DNA of 60,396 nucleotides from Cudoniella acicularis (taxonomy: Eukaryota; Ascomycota; Leotiomycetes; Helotiales; Helotiaceae). Position numbers and translations under genes: made by a program. How positions within the stretch are numbered: the first letter of the stretch is position 1; each line of letters begins with the position of its first letter. The notes under the pieces are model-generated. The model was given only the letters and a program-made list of their open reading frames with translations, made no database searches and was not told where the DNA came from. Where the stretch lies: NCBI GenBank assembly GCA_013054445.1, contig JAAMPI010000141.1, positions 1-60,396 of the forward strand, in the 5' to 3' direction. Positions 22,945 through 35,034 of the stretch are shown here, in pieces.

Positions 22945-23255
22945 CTCTAGGTACGTAGGATCTTAACTCCAGGGTTTTTATGTCCTAGTCTCGCTTATTA
23001 ACGTAGAGTGTCAGTTGGCCTCATCGCTGTAAAAGCAACTTTACGAGAGAGTCGAAACTTAAGGGAAAGGGCCGCGTGTTCAAGACACCTTTACTTTGCA
23101 GGCTGACAAGCCTCTTCCGCGTCGTTTTACCACTCAGCAGCCTCAAAACACGCCTCCCCGAGCACTTACTTAAGCGAGACAGGGAGATAAAACCTTGGAG
23201 TTAAAATCCTTCGGTATGACGAGAGTGAACTCTGCCAACATTCAGTATGATGTCC
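22945..23255 (-). mobile_element. MITE-like element, copy 1
   Basis: The left end (GGATCTTAACTCCAGGG, then TTTTTATGTCC, TCTCGCTTA) and the complement of the right end (GGATTTTAACTCCAAGG, then TTTTATCTCCC, TCTCGCTTAA) form imperfect terminal inverted repeats. The interior matches the element at 35035-35370 in the opposite orientation, for example GACGCGGAAGAGGCTTGTC. There is no coding capacity. Boundaries are approximate. Confidence 0.6.
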
Positions 23256-25111
23256 TAATAGAGAAGTCGCACTCGCCTGAGAGCGTGTTACCGATTAAAG
23301 ATATAGCCTAAATACAGGGCATACATGTAAAAAGCTCAGCTTAACGAGTTTCAGTTATTTATAAAAAAAAAAATACAAGATTAGAATTCGAATTGTTTTT
23401 CCTTTATTCAGTCAGAAAAGGAGGCTAGACTTCTATCTCTTATATATTCTACATAGTTGAATATAATATGTTGTAACTCTTCCCTTCGCTACCGGCTCGT
23501 AGCGTGGGGTAACATATTAACCGAAGGAGGGCGACTTCGCAAAAAGTTCATGTTGACTGATTGGCTCTTTTCATTTGGAGATCTCCCGAAGCTCGGCGGG
23601 GCGTAGAAGCCGTTCCCATTACAGAAATACACCGAAAGTACGTACCCTGCACGTTATGCATGGAACTCATAACACCACGTTTTCTCTACCCCGGGTGCCC
23701 AATCTGTAGCAAGTCTCCAGGGTTGCACGAGCGAAAGGGACATAAAACCGGTCATTCCGATAACGATATGCGGCGCAAAAATTGGCATGGCCATACCCGG
23801 CTAGCACATCGTAAGCAAAGGTGCTGATCCCATCTGTGCCGCGCATGCACGTGGCCTGAAGAATGATTCACCCGGCCTGGCTTCTGGATTTCCACGCGGG
23901 AGCGTCCTAGTTAGTGTGATTATGCGCAAGCTGAAGTTGAGCCGGTTGGTGGCATTCTTGTGATAAGAGAAATAATGGTAAGCAGATATTTCACCCAGAA
24001 ATCGCTTCAACCGACCTTCCTTTTTAAAAATCCGGGTGAAAATAACACAGAAGATGTGATCTGGAAATAGCTGTGTAAAAAGTTGAGCGATATTCTTCCT
24101 TGATCTAAGAGGCACAGCCACACGAAGATTCTGATGCCAATATTATTTTGGACCTATAAATTTTTAACACGACTCATTCTCTCATTCTTACTCACTGAAT
24201 CCGAGTCGCTCCCTCTCCGTGACAAGGACACCAGCTGATTTACATTACTGTCAAATGACTCCTACCTTTCAATAGAAAGGGATCAGAAGAAGTTTCTCTG
24301 CCACTGCCCCTGACGATTCTTGCTCCAGGTAAAGACATCCTCAGAACTGAATGCTGCTTAAAAAGGCTTCTGCAGATTATGGCGGAATTCGTGATGATTC
24401 GAAACTGTCTAAATTGTACCGAACTTTAGAATTATGACAGAAAATTAGAACTTGATCTTTGTGAATCTTTTGTGAAATTAGCTCCTTTCCACTTTATTGG
24501 TGGAGAATGATTCACAAAGGCTGGTGTTTTCAAATTTCGACGAATATATGGCGCTGTAACTCGTAGAGGTGCACGAGTATTGAAATTTGACTGGAACGCA
24601 AAATTGACCAACTCTCTTGTGAAGTGCATGTCAACAAACGTGCTCAAAATCCCAATGATCGCCACGTGGATTCTTGGAATATTGACAACAACGAATTATG
24701 GATTCTAATTGGTGGAGCGGTTTTCAAGAATATTATTTCCACGCGGTGGTCCCAATTCATGCATCCCAATAGCCACAAACGCGTTGTGATTTCTCGAGCG
24801 AACTCCAATCAATAATCACGCCGAGGCTAATGATCTTTCAATTTTAATAGAGTTGCTGGGAAACCGGAACGCCTGCAACTAGCAAGTAAGGAAGGTAAGA
24901 ACCCCGACCCTTGAAAACCTGCGCCACCGGATGACTGGGACCAATAAGGTATTATCAATATTTGGGATCGAGGAGCTTTCGGGATTATTTTGCTGGCCAG
25001 TTGAACCTGGTTTGGTCAAGCTCCATGTGATCTCCAACTTATTAGTTCTTAACTGCTACATGCGCTCGTTACTCTCGTCTGTTTTTGTGTTGATTCCAGT
25101 TCGCCCTTAAC

Positions 25112-27106
25112 ATGCCGCGCTTCACTCCCACTGGCAATGCCTTTTTAGCAGCGGTCGCTCTTCTTTGTGCCTTTCGAATTGGTGGGGTGTCGGCAATTCC
25201 ATTCATAAGACCCAGCTCATTTGGGGTGCCGGGTGTCAATGCTTCTTATGACTATGTTGTAGTAGGTGGAGGCACCGCAGGCTTGACAATTGCCGCTAGG
25301 TTAGCAGCAGACCCTTCAATTACTGTCGCCGTGATTGAAGCGGGAGGGTTTTACGAAGTGGACGCGGGTCTCACCAGTGTCATTCCTGGAAACGCGATTG
25401 AATTCGTTGGTACCGACCCAAATAACTTCCAACCACTTATTGATTGGGGCTTTTCCACTACCCCACAACCTGTAAGTTTGAAATCAGTTGAATTTGCTTC
25501 ACAATCATTGACCAAAATTGTTGGTAGGGCGCATCAAATCGAAAAATTCATTATGCTCGCGGGAAGACATTGGGTGGTTCTTCGGCTCGTAACTACATGT
25601 TCTACCAGAGGTAAGATGCGAAGCGGCCCTTTGTGACAATTCAAAGCTAAAATACTGCACAGACCAACATGTGGTGCAATGCAGATGTGGGCCGACGCTG
25701 TTGGTGATGATACCTATCTGTTCGAGAATGTCTTGCCATTTTACGAGAAGAGCACCCATTTAACACCTCAAAATCCTGCTTTGTACTCCAATATGTCAAA
25801 CAAGCAGACAACCGCCAACTTTTCTCCATATGGTGGACCTTTGCAAGTTGGATACCAGAATTACGTCAGCCCTTTTGCAACATACACTCGGCCCGCTTTG
25901 GAGGCCATTGGAGCGAAGCCAATCGACGGATTCAACAGCGGATCATTGTTAGGATCAGGGTTTGCTACATGGACTGTTGACAATAGCAACGCCACAAGAA
26001 GTTCCTCCGAATCTAGCTTTCTTCAGCAAGCCATGGCAACAACTACTCTGCAGGTATATGTAGAAAGTCTTGCTCAAAAGATACTCTTCGGACCCAACAA
26101 CACCGCCACTGGAGTTCTGGTCGAGACACAGGGGACGTTTGGGACGCCTAGTCTCACATATACACTCACTGCCAACAAAGAAGTCATTCTGAGTGCCGGA
26201 GCCTTTCAATCTCCGCAACTCCTTATGGTATCTGGAATCGGTCCAAAAGCGGCGCTTCAGGCTCTCAATATTCCGGTGGTCAAGGACGCTCCAGGTGTAG
26301 GCCAGGACATGTGGGACCAGATCTCCTTCGCCGTTGGGCGTGAAGTCAACGTTCCAACGATCTCGGCAGCCCTTAACAACCCTGCAATCTATGGAGAGTA
26401 CATTGAAGAGTATGAGAAAAGTGCGAGCGGACCATTCTCTGTCTTTGGCGGATGTTACTTCGGTTGGGAGAAGATCCCAGAGCCCGCACGAGCAACGCTC
26501 TCGAATTCGACTCTCCAAGCACTCAGCGGATTCTCTGCTGACTGGCCGGAGCTCGAATTCCTTCCTGTCAATGCCTACCTCGGTGATAATAAGAACTACG
26601 CTATCGAGGACCCTCTTGATGGCAAAAACTACGCATCAGTGGCTGCTGGAGTCATGACTCCTCTGAGTCGGGGTAACGTCACAATCACAAGCGCAAATAT
26701 GGCAGACCCTCCAGTCATCAATCCAAACTGGTTGACCGACCCAGCCGATGTCGAAACGGCCGTGGCAGCATTCAAGAGAGTTCGTAATATCTGGGACGAA
26801 TTAACCACATTGGGCGTTACGGTCGGACCAGAGAAACTTCCTGGGCCTTCAGTGCAAAGCGATGCAGATATCTTCACATTCATCTCCGACACCGTTATTC
26901 AACTTTTCCACCCTACTTCAACATGCAAGATGGGGAAGTCATCAGATCCTATGGCGGTTGTCGATAGTAGGGGGAAGGTATTTGGGACCAACTCTTTGAG
27001 GGTCGTCGATGCTAGCATTTTTCCTTTTTGCCCGCCTGGGCACCCTCAAGCTACCGTATACATGGTTGCGGAGCTGATAGCTGACTCCATCTTGAAGGGC
27101 GAGTAG
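25112..27106 (+). CDS. Secreted GMC oxidoreductase (aryl-alcohol-oxidase-like)
   Basis: join(25112..25471, 25528..25610, 25663..27106) gives 628 aa; both introns are GT-AG and keep phase. An N-terminal signal peptide is likely (about 28 residues, FLAAVALLCAF core, ending VSA). The ADP-binding motif is VVVGGGTAGLTIAARLAADP, with the acidic partner in VIEAGG. GMC signature 1 is in ARGKTLGGSSARNYMFYQR and signature 2 in LSAGAFQSPQLLMVSGIG. Catalytic residues fall in FHPTSTCKMG and CPPGHPQATVYM, with the active-site His kept in each. Such FAD enzymes oxidise alcohols, sugars or polyketide intermediates using oxygen. A secreted enzyme inside a polyketide cluster could act on the exported product or make peroxide. 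The ordering with a receptor and methyltransferase suggests cluster membership, which is not proven. Confidence 0.88.
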
Positions 27107-28175
27107 AAAGAACATTAAGTTTTAGAAAAAAAAATCAACACTTGCTTCTTTTGGAAGTTCGAGTAAAATGTAAAAGCACTTAATTCGCTTGATTCGCTTT
27201 AAATTTATTTCACACAACTGTCGAAATCCTGCCATATAATTTTAATTTATACAACGTTACAAATCTGATTTGCCATTGATTGTTTCTGCCGAGATCTACT
27301 CACGCATCATTTGACTTGAAAGCAGCCAACCTGCAAACAGTGAAATGAGGATGGATATGAAGGGTCAATAGGGCTACGGATCTTAATGGGGGATAGCCTA
27401 TAGATTTTGTGGCAGTTAGTAAGTCGCAGGTTACAGAACTTTTCACATAAACGCTGTGGGTTGTTCGTACTGACTGTACAGATGAGTCCGACCAATGACC
27501 CATAACTCCAAAATGCACATAATTTGGATTCTGTGTCTCTGCATCGTGAATTAAAGCAGAGTGACAAGGTTTCTTTCGCAGCTGTGCCCTAAGGTAAACG
27601 TTGCGCCTTGAAACTCCGACTCGGGACGTTAGATAATTCCATATGCGCGCATGATGTTACATTGAAGACCGCTATTCCAGCCATCATTTTAATAAGCTGC
27701 TTCGAAGTTACGCTGCAACTTATCGGTGAGGCGGTCAAATGGATATCTGCACGTGTACAGCACGAAGTACCCTTGACGAATGTCTCCGTGGGTGCCAGGG
27801 TGTATCCAACATGTTAGTGCAGTTTCAACCCAAATGCATGTCCGGACGGCACAAGGGTTTCTGTGATATTTGCAGCATGCATGCTGCAATGCTAGCATAA
27901 CTCTCGCATTTTAAATTCCATGCAGGCTTGCGCATCCTTCCTCGGAAGGACTTAAAAAATTGTCACGAATCAAATTTGTCGCGGGCTGGGAATTAATACC
28001 AGAAGCGTTTCAGTCTGCCCTGATTCGATTACTTGCACCCGGAAACGGACTTAACCGTTCCTGAAGTGTCATTGAAGGCATGCAACTTGTTGTGTTGGTT
28101 TAGTAAGTTAACCTTCATGAAGGATCTCTTGGACCTGAACACCTTTGCAAAGAGAAAAATCAAACCTAGATTGCG
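27107..28175. other. Intergenic
   Basis: No gene recognised. It includes the terminator side of the GMC gene (A-run at 27126) and the likely promoter of the receptor gene. Confidence 0.45.
27840..27847. promoter_or_regulatory. GTCCGGAC palindrome upstream of the receptor gene
   Basis: The same 8-bp core as in the BVMO palindrome, about 330 bp upstream of the PTH11-like start. A regulator site is inferred only from position and recurrence. Confidence 0.25.
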
Positions 28176-29546
28176 ATGGCCGACCCAAACAGCGACATCC
28201 AAGTGAACGAATTGGGAGAGTATCGATCCAGGGCAACATTTTGCGTCGTAATTGTGTTTACCGTCACCTCCACGATATCCGTTGCTCTACGGCTGGCCGC
28301 GAAGAGAATCAACAGGACGAACCTGACGCTGGAAGATTTTACAATATTTGTCGCACAGGCAAGTCCAAACATTTCGTTAATGATTCTTTCCTCTCTTCGC
28401 CAACTACTTTTGATGAAGAATCTCGGCCAACATCTTACAGATATTGGTGTATGGAATGGCAACATGTGTAATGTTGGGTATGTTGGTTTTCCATTCAATT
28501 CTAGCCCACGTTGCTCAGTCATTGACGTATGGTAGAAATATTTCTAGGCTCAGCAGGTCACCATGCGGACTTGATTCCTGCGTCCCATATCACCGAATTT
28601 CTCAAGGTTGGTCGATTATGTGCTGTTTTGTGGGTCTGAACAACTTCTAAATATCATTAGATTCTGGTTGCTATGCAGACATTTTACGCCACGACACTGG
28701 GCCTCATCAAAACATCGATATGCCTATTCTACGTCCGAATATTCTCAATCCAAAAATTCCGTAAAGCTGCGTGGGTAGTGATTGGGTTCATTGCTGCATG
28801 GTCAACGATGGTATTTTTGACAGCGTTTCTGCTTTGCACTCCTCTGGCCATGAATTGGGATCCTTTCACTCCAGGGGGTCACTGCGCAAATCAGACTGTA
28901 GCTTTCATTGTGATTGGTGTACTGGACTTGATCATCGATGTTGCGGTTTTTGTCCTCCCATTGCCTATGATCTACGGCTTGAAAGTTTCGAACGGGAAAA
29001 AAGTCGCACTCTTTGGAATTTTTGGACTTGGCATTAGGTGCGTTACTTTGCTCTTTGAGTCCACGTTGATGCTAAGATCAATTTTTTAGCACCATGATCT
29101 TGAGTATTCTCCGCATTGATGCTCTTGTCAAAGTTTCCTTCGCAGACATCACGTACACTGCCGCCTATCCCCTCCTCTGGAGCTTCTTGGAACCTGCAAT
29201 CGGCATTTCTGTCGCGTGTGGGCCATTGCTTGGTCCTCTGCTTAAGAAATCCTCTGTTGTCAAGAGCATTACCAGCAGGTCAAAAAGAACCGACTACGGG
29301 AATAGCAATAACTCGGCGACCTTCGAGCGCTTGAACGATATGAATCATGAATTGTCTTCTTTCAAGCCGAATGTCACTACAGTTTCTGTTGCCAAAGATA
29401 AAACTGTTGGTCCTGGTGGGAGGGGTTCTTTCCTTCCAGTTGGTGAAAGAATTATCGGCTCAGCAGACAGCGCGCTGGACAATGGGTCTAAAGAAAGCCA
29501 GACAGGTATCATCGTCAAGAGGGAATGGGAGACCCAACTGGTTTGA
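28176..29546 (+). CDS. PTH11-like / fungal rhodopsin-domain membrane protein
   Basis: join(28176..28358, 28441..28477, 28536..28606, 28661..29037, 29090..29546), 374 aa. Hydrophobic helices are evident at FCVVIVFTVTSTISVALRL, ILVYGMATCVML, FYATTLGLIKTSICLFYVRI, VVIGFIAAW, VAFIVIGVLDLIIDVAVFVL and the closing LLWSFLEPAIGISVACGPLL, consistent with seven passes and a hydrophilic tail of about 90 residues with no CFEM domain. It fits the fungal integral-membrane family related to PTH11, putative G-protein-coupled receptors. The LGLIKTSICLFYVRIF word is highly typical. The first intron begins GC (GCAAGT...CAG), and exon 2 is only 37 nt. The donor of intron 3 (GTTGGT) is weak. Its place between a GMC oxidase and a methyltransferase suggests a role in sensing or a chance neighbour. 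Confidence 0.85.
28359..28440 (+). other. GC-AG intron in the receptor gene
   Basis: Exon ends ...GCACAG, then GCAAGTCC...CTTACAG. No GT donor nearby keeps the frame VAQ-ILVYG. GCAAGT is the normal context for GC donors. Confidence 0.7.
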
Positions 29547-30697
29547 GTCTTTCAAGTGAGAAGGTTTATCTTTTACTTTATGTTATACCCGCCGTCGAAA
29601 TAAAGTGGCTATTTGTTTGTTTTTGCGATAGATTATATATAAATGGGGATTTTATTAAACGGGGAATATATTGAATAATATATAATTTCATGTTCTATCG
29701 AGTCAACAATTGGAAAAATTCAGTGGCTTGTAAAATTGTTTCAGAAATTGCAAGTGCTACAACCACGGTTTCTAGAACTGCTCGTCGTGAGGACGAACTT
29801 ACGCGTCGCCATCTGTCGCGCGTTACACAACACCAAGCACATGTGTTGGATTCTTCTTTTGGAATAATCCGTGGATAAATTCGATACCAACTCTTCAAAG
29901 CTCCAGGTGCATGATGAACATGCAGAACCAAGGCACTTCCCCCCCCCGCCCCTTGTTTCTCGCTTGATTTAGTGCAAGCGCTAGGGCTGTGGCAGGGGAC
30001 GGTTGCATGTCATTGAACACGATTACTTCCTATCTAGTAACTGACAGAAATACTGGGTAGTTGATCAACTTCACGTAAGACTGTAGCACACCAAGGGGAA
30101 GGAAGGAGAAGGAAGGGGGATGAGGAGGGTCAGAAAAATAAGCAAAAACCCTGCATTTTCCGGTCCTGTCCAAACCCCAACCTCGGTCATTGATGCAAGT
30201 CATAAAAGAGAATAGGTACACTACGAGCATGCTTGCCATTATTCGGTCTCAAAAGGATCAAATGCATTTCATAACCTAGATCTTGTAGTTTTAACCCCCT
30301 GGCCTCTCCGATAACCTTTTACTGTGCCACAGCACCACACCACCACGCCACCACTGTGTCCAAGTCCGGCAGTTCCGTAGAAACAGACTAGCCCTTTTAC
30401 GGAGCACACGCACGTTTTCATTTCTATTGGTAGGACCCTTCCATTTTGTGACTATGTAGGTCTCGAATTACCATTTCTGGATGACCATCCACGTGTTGCA
30501 AACGCCGTGCCTGCTAGTTCTCGACCCTTAATTCTCGAGTGCAGATATTGGAGTTATGATGTGTCACTTCGGGATATAGAATAGGAAACTCAAAAGTGTC
30601 AAACTACAGAGTACACTTGACTGATCTTTTTTTTCATACTGTCTTTGCTCCTTTAGAAATTAGACAATATTTTTTGGGTATCCACCTCGCAAACAGC
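29547..30697. other. Intergenic, promoter side of the methyltransferase
   Basis: No gene recognised. There is a C-rich run (29939-29954). AGTCCGGCAG at 30363 resembles the cluster palindrome core about 334 bp upstream of the methyltransferase start. Confidence 0.4.
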
Positions 30698-32110
30698 ATG
30701 CCAACACTCACGGAACTGGCAGAAAATGCCCTGGCCAACGCGAAAATTCTTGACGCGTACGTTGCGTCCAAGGGGTTGCCTCCTGCTTCCTTTGAGAATG
30801 ACTCTCTCAATGAGGCTCAACTACCTTCACATCTTGAGGTGGCACGCAATAGTCTCGCTGATCAATGCCAAATCATAAAACGGCTGGCCCTTGGGCCCGT
30901 GGAGACCATGATCGAGATCCTCTATAGTGTATGCTGTTCTGAACAAACCCTTCTAAAATGCCAATGTCATAGGCCACTGAGCTAATGTTCGTATTATGTG
31001 TTCTAGTTCACAGACATTCTTTCGCTGCAGGCGGTCGTTGAGTACAAGCTTGCTTCCCACGTCCCCCTCACAGGCACAACAACATATGCCGAACTTGCCC
31101 AAGCCAGCAACATCGACGAATCTCTATGCCGCCGCTTCGTCACTCACGCGATGGAAAATGGCGTTTTCCTTGAAGAAAGTGGCACCATCAGGCACTCTGC
31201 GCTGTCTCGCATTCTCGGGACCGATCCAGAAGCAGTGGCTGCAGCTGCTCTCGTCGCCGGCGAACTCGCTCCAGCTTCTGCCCGGGTTCTCGAAGCAATG
31301 AAAACTTATCCTAACTCCCAGAAGCCAACCGAGACAGCTTACAGCATTGAGAACAAGACTAATCTTCCTGTCTATGCTTTCCTAGCACAACACCCTGCGC
31401 GCATGAGTCGTTTCGGCATGGGTATGCAGTTTTTTTCCCGGACCGGCGGTTTCGACCTACAGCACCTTGCCACTGCATTTGAATGGTCGTCTCTCGATAA
31501 GCCAGAAGCTGTACTGATTGATATTGGTGGCGGTTTGGGGACTGTTTCTAAGTTTCTCGCTAGCGCTACAAAGAATATGAGGTTCGTTGTGCAAGACTTG
31601 CCCGGGCCGGTGGAAATTGGACAACAGACATTAGCGCAGGAGTTCAAAGGGAGGGTTGAGTATGTCGCTGGCGACTTTTTTGAAGAGCAGAAGATCGTTG
31701 GGGCAGATGTATATTTCCTCCGGTGGATCTTGCATAACTGGAGTGATGATTACTGCGTCAAGATCCTGCGGAGTGTGGCAAACGCTATGCGTAAAAATTC
31801 CAAGCTCATGATTTACGAGTATGTACTAGCTGAGGGCCCAGAGCTAAAATGGACACAGAAACAAGGACGGTATGTTGATTCCTTTCTTCAACGGCAGCAT
31901 TTCAACGTTTAGTTGTTTCCTAAAACTGACTCTTCACACAGAAATTTAGATATGGTTATGATGGCCTGTTGGAACTCCTGCGAGCGTACAGCTTCACAAT
32001 GGAAAAATTTGATCAAGAGGGTCGATGAGAAATTCCGATTTCTGGGCGTGAGGAAAGCAGAGGGCAGCTCAATGAGCATCATAGAATGGGACTGGGATGG
32101 TAGCGAATAG
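30698..32110 (+). CDS. SAM-dependent O-methyltransferase (family 2)
   Basis: join(30698..30928, 31007..31869, 31942..32110), 420 aa. A winged-helix dimerisation region comes first (LASHVPLTGTTTYAELAQAS, then FVTHAMENGVFLEE), followed by the SAM-binding glycine loop VLIDIGGGLGTVSKFL, FVVQDLPG, VEYVAGDFFEE, and the catalytic segment YFLRWILHNWSDDYCVKIL with the general-base His in HNW. The tail RFLGVRKAEGSSMSIIEWDW is typical. Length fits the family. I chose the ATG at 30698 because the upstream in-frame extension has no family features. It probably methylates a phenolic hydroxyl of the polyketide. It is convergent with the GMC gene at 32736-34388. Confidence 0.9.
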
Positions 32111-32735
32111 GTTTGATAGAGCTAGTCTAGATCCACAATAACTTGATTAAAGTCTCTCCACGGACGCTACTTGGTTTGACATTGTAACGTTTTAGTGCAT
32201 TGCTGACTCTCTTATACAGAAAAGCCCGCCATTTTTTCTTTCATGCAAACACCTCCAAAGTGACTACAAGATTCTTCTTACAAAGTCGCACCAAAGTAAC
32301 GCCAAAAGATTTGACATTATGAGAACTTGGAAAACTTCAACGGATAAAGGTAATTTAAAATTCAAAGCCCCAATGCTCCTATAATGATTTTGATAGAAGT
32401 GACAATACCCAAGATGTTTTATAAAAGGCTGGCGAAATATTCTCAGGAGGATGTCATCTCACAACTAGGGCATAACTCAGCGTGCAAAGAACATAACTAT
32501 AAGCTGTTTAGCTACTGTTAAGTAACCTATAAGTCCTCAAAGCCCACCATCGTAAAAAGTAGGAGCTTAAAAAAGAATGGAGTTTGCTGTGATGGAAGCA
32601 TAAATTTAAGCCGGTGACCTTCAGGGTAAATCAAGGAAAAAAACGTTGTATATTTGCCCAACTTAAATCTTAGTGCTTTGGATTTACATGAGGCAACTAG
32701 CTAAGATGCGCCCTTTTTTTTTTAAAAAAAAAACC
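32111..32735. other. Convergent 3' intergenic region
   Basis: 625 bp between two gene ends with no coding signal. It is AT-rich and ends in the T10A10 palindrome. Confidence 0.5.
32714..32733. repeat. T10A10 perfect palindrome
   Basis: Ten T then ten A, flanked by CCC on both sides, 3-22 nt downstream of the minus-strand GMC stop codon. It could help 3'-end formation or be slippage-prone. Confidence 0.8.
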
Positions 32736-34388
32736 CTAACCAGAGATGAGATCAGCGGCCTTCTCAGCAACAGCATAAACGCAAGCCTGATAGTGTGCAG
32801 CAAGAGGAATTGGGAGGACACTGGCATCGACAACCCGAAGTCCCTCAACGCCCAAAACACGCAATTCAGTATCCACAACCTTGCCCATTGCTGCGGTGCC
32901 CGCCGGATGATAAAAAGTGTTCCCTCCTCTCTTGATTCTCGTGTCGATTTCGCTATCCTTCGAGTCAAGCTTGAGAGCCTCGAATCCTTCAGGGGCAACT
33001 TCGCCTTCAACCATTTCTCTCCCCTCTGATGTCTCAAGGAACAACTTATTCACTTGACGAATTCCAGTTCTCATCACAGCTCGATCGACTTCGGTGGCAT
33101 AATAGTTGGGGTCGATGACCGGTGGAGCCAAGGGATCCGTAGTGGCTAGTGTGATGGTTCCTCTTGAAGTGGGAACGAATCCAAGGACGGCAGAAGTGAT
33201 GTAAGTACCATCCATTGGAATATCCACGCCGGCGATTTGAGCACCCGCAGGGGCATACACCACCAAGGTTTCCGAGTGGCTGAAATCCGGCGCGAGGTAA
33301 GGGTGTCCTTCGACTGTCTCGCCATCAGCTTCTATTGCTTTCTTCAACACTTCTGAAGGCGTCTGCTCCAGAACATTCCAGTCGCAAGGAAGTCCTACGA
33401 AGAACGCCGGGTTAGTCCACAGTGGCGTGCCAATTGACTGTCCCTCCTCCGGCCTTCGCAACTTCCACCACTGAGTAAACCCCAAGTGATCGTGGAAGTT
33501 GTGGCCAACAGGCAAGTCAATAACCTGAGGAATCTTATGCTTGGTTAATTCAGCTTTAGGACCGATTCCAGAAAGCATCAGCACTTGTGGCGTACGATAC
33601 GCTCCCGCAGAAATAATCACCTCCTTTCCAGCCTTGAACACCTTGCCATCTGCCAGTTCAGCCCCCACGGCTACCTTCTTACCACTATCCTGCTCCTCAA
33701 TAATGACACGTCTCACCATTGCCTCGGTCAAAACCGTAATGCCAGTATGCTTCGCGATACCGTATGCTTCGCTAGGAAGCTGACGCTTTCCCTCTCGCCA
33801 ATTCTCGACCAGTTCTCCGAATCCCAATGGCGATCCCTTATTGACATCGTCGATTTGGTGAACGCCGACTTTCTCCCAAGCTGCTCGCAGGGGCTCTTTC
33901 AAAGGATACTTCCGGTCGGGGCTACTCGAAGTGACCGAGTTATTGTGGATAGGCCCATTGTGTCCATGTTGGTCTGCATCAGGATCAAAATGCGTCTCAG
34001 TCTTTTTGAAATAGGGTAAAAGGCGCTCGTAACTCCAGCTCTCATCGCCAACGATCTTAGCCCAGAGGTTATAATCGGCAGCATTTCCTCGTGTCCAAGT
34101 GCCGTAGTTGGTTGCACCGCTCCCAGATAGGGCTTTTCCTGCGCTGGCATAGCATACACGGCCGTCGAGGTGAGCCTGGGGGACCGACCAGTAAGCCCAG
34201 TCAAGGGGCGAATGGTGAGCGCCGAAACAGGCTAGAGGAGCTCCGCAAAGAGGATGGTCCTTCACATTGGGACCAGCTTCGATTATGAGGATACTGAGGG
34301 AATCATCCCTCTCGGCCAATCGTGCCGCCAAAGCACAGCCAGCGAGTCCGCCACCAATGATAATGTAGTCGTAAATTGGTTGAGCCAT
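32736..34388 (-). CDS. GMC oxidoreductase (choline-dehydrogenase-like), intracellular
   Basis: An intronless frame of 550 aa starts at the ATG at 34386-34388 (MAQPIYDY). The frame is open further upstream, but the FAD motif [19 protein letters not shown] sits at the correct distance from this ATG. Other landmarks: LIIEAGP, the [13 protein letters not shown] motif (signature 1 region), [20 protein letters not shown] (signature 2), and the catalytic pair in [13 protein letters not shown] and [18 protein letters not shown]. No signal peptide is visible, which contrasts with the secreted GMC enzyme at 25112. It would oxidise an alcohol or a polyketide intermediate with FAD. It is transcribed away from the PKS, so the 1.7 kb between them probably holds both promoters. 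Confidence 0.9.
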   Translation of the reverse strand: MAQPIYDYIIIGGGLAGCALAARLAERDDSLSILIIEAGPNVKDHPLCGAPLACFGAHHSPLDWAYWSVPQAHLDGRVCYASAGKALSGSGATNYGTWTRGNAADYNLWAKIVGDESWSYERLLPYFKKTETHFDPDADQHGHNGPIHNNSVTSSSPDRKYPLKEPLRAAWEKVGVHQIDDVNKGSPLGFGELVENWREGKRQLPSEAYGIAKHTGITVLTEAMVRRVIIEEQDSGKKVAVGAELADGKVFKAGKEVIISAGAYRTPQVLMLSGIGPKAELTKHKIPQVIDLPVGHNFHDHLGFTQWWKLRRPEEGQSIGTPLWTNPAFFVGLPCDWNVLEQTPSEVLKKAIEADGETVEGHPYLAPDFSHSETLVVYAPAGAQIAGVDIPMDGTYITSAVLGFVPTSRGTITLATTDPLAPPVIDPNYYATEVDRAVMRTGIRQVNKLFLETSEGREMVEGEVAPEGFEALKLDSKDSEIDTRIKRGGNTFYHPAGTAAMGKVVDTELRVLGVEGLRVVDASVLPIPLAAHYQACVYAVAEKAADLISG

Positions 34389-34741
34389 GATATGACTGAT
34401 TTGTGGAGGAGTCTTGTGGTTAAGTTTCCTTGATTGAGGAATTGGTACGATTTTGATAAAACAGCGCCAGGGGGCTGATGCGTACACTTTTATACACTCT
34501 CCGTAGGGTATGTCGTTTCTGCGTTGGGGGGTGTAATTCTTAACTGGAGCTTATGTTGAATATCGGACGTTCTTAATCCACTCTTCAGAAACCCAGTTCA
34601 AGCTCTGAATAGACTTTGTCCTGAATCCTCCGTGCAGATTCTCCTAACACTCGGCGTGAGAAAGAGCAAATCAAATCGCCACGATCTCACCGTCTCCCTA
34701 CGGCACAAATCTGCTGCCGGAACCCCTGCTTGGCTGGTCTC

Positions 34742-34749
34742 GTCCGGAC
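34742..34749. promoter_or_regulatory. GTCCGGAC palindrome upstream of the GMC gene
   Basis: The 8-bp core shared with 22638-22645 and 27840-27847, about 354 bp upstream of the GMC start. Regulatory role inferred. Confidence 0.25.
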
Positions 34750-35034
34750 AAAGTCCCTTTTCTATGCAGGTAATTTTCCTCCCGAGGGAGCATGCGGGGG
34801 GCCCCTGTCTCAAGGTAGCTTCGGGAACATTTGTCCGAACTTGGAAGATTTCGAATTTTTGGGGCCCGCCTTTTGAACCGGTTGCGGCGGGTGCGCGACG
34901 CGGGGTCTTGGCATGATCACGAAGGATCAGAACCTTGGAAAAAGTGAGTGGGGCGAATCCTACACGAACTGCCGAAATGGTCACCGATTCGGGTAAGACT
35001 AGGTTCAGATTACCGATAGAACTCCGCATACCGG

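Larger units (their letters stand above)
22352..25111. other. Divergent intergenic region, BVMO / GMC oxidoreductase
   Basis: 2.76 kb without a recognised gene. It contains the 16-bp palindrome and a MITE-like element (22945-23255); the remainder shows no coding signal. Confidence 0.45.
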
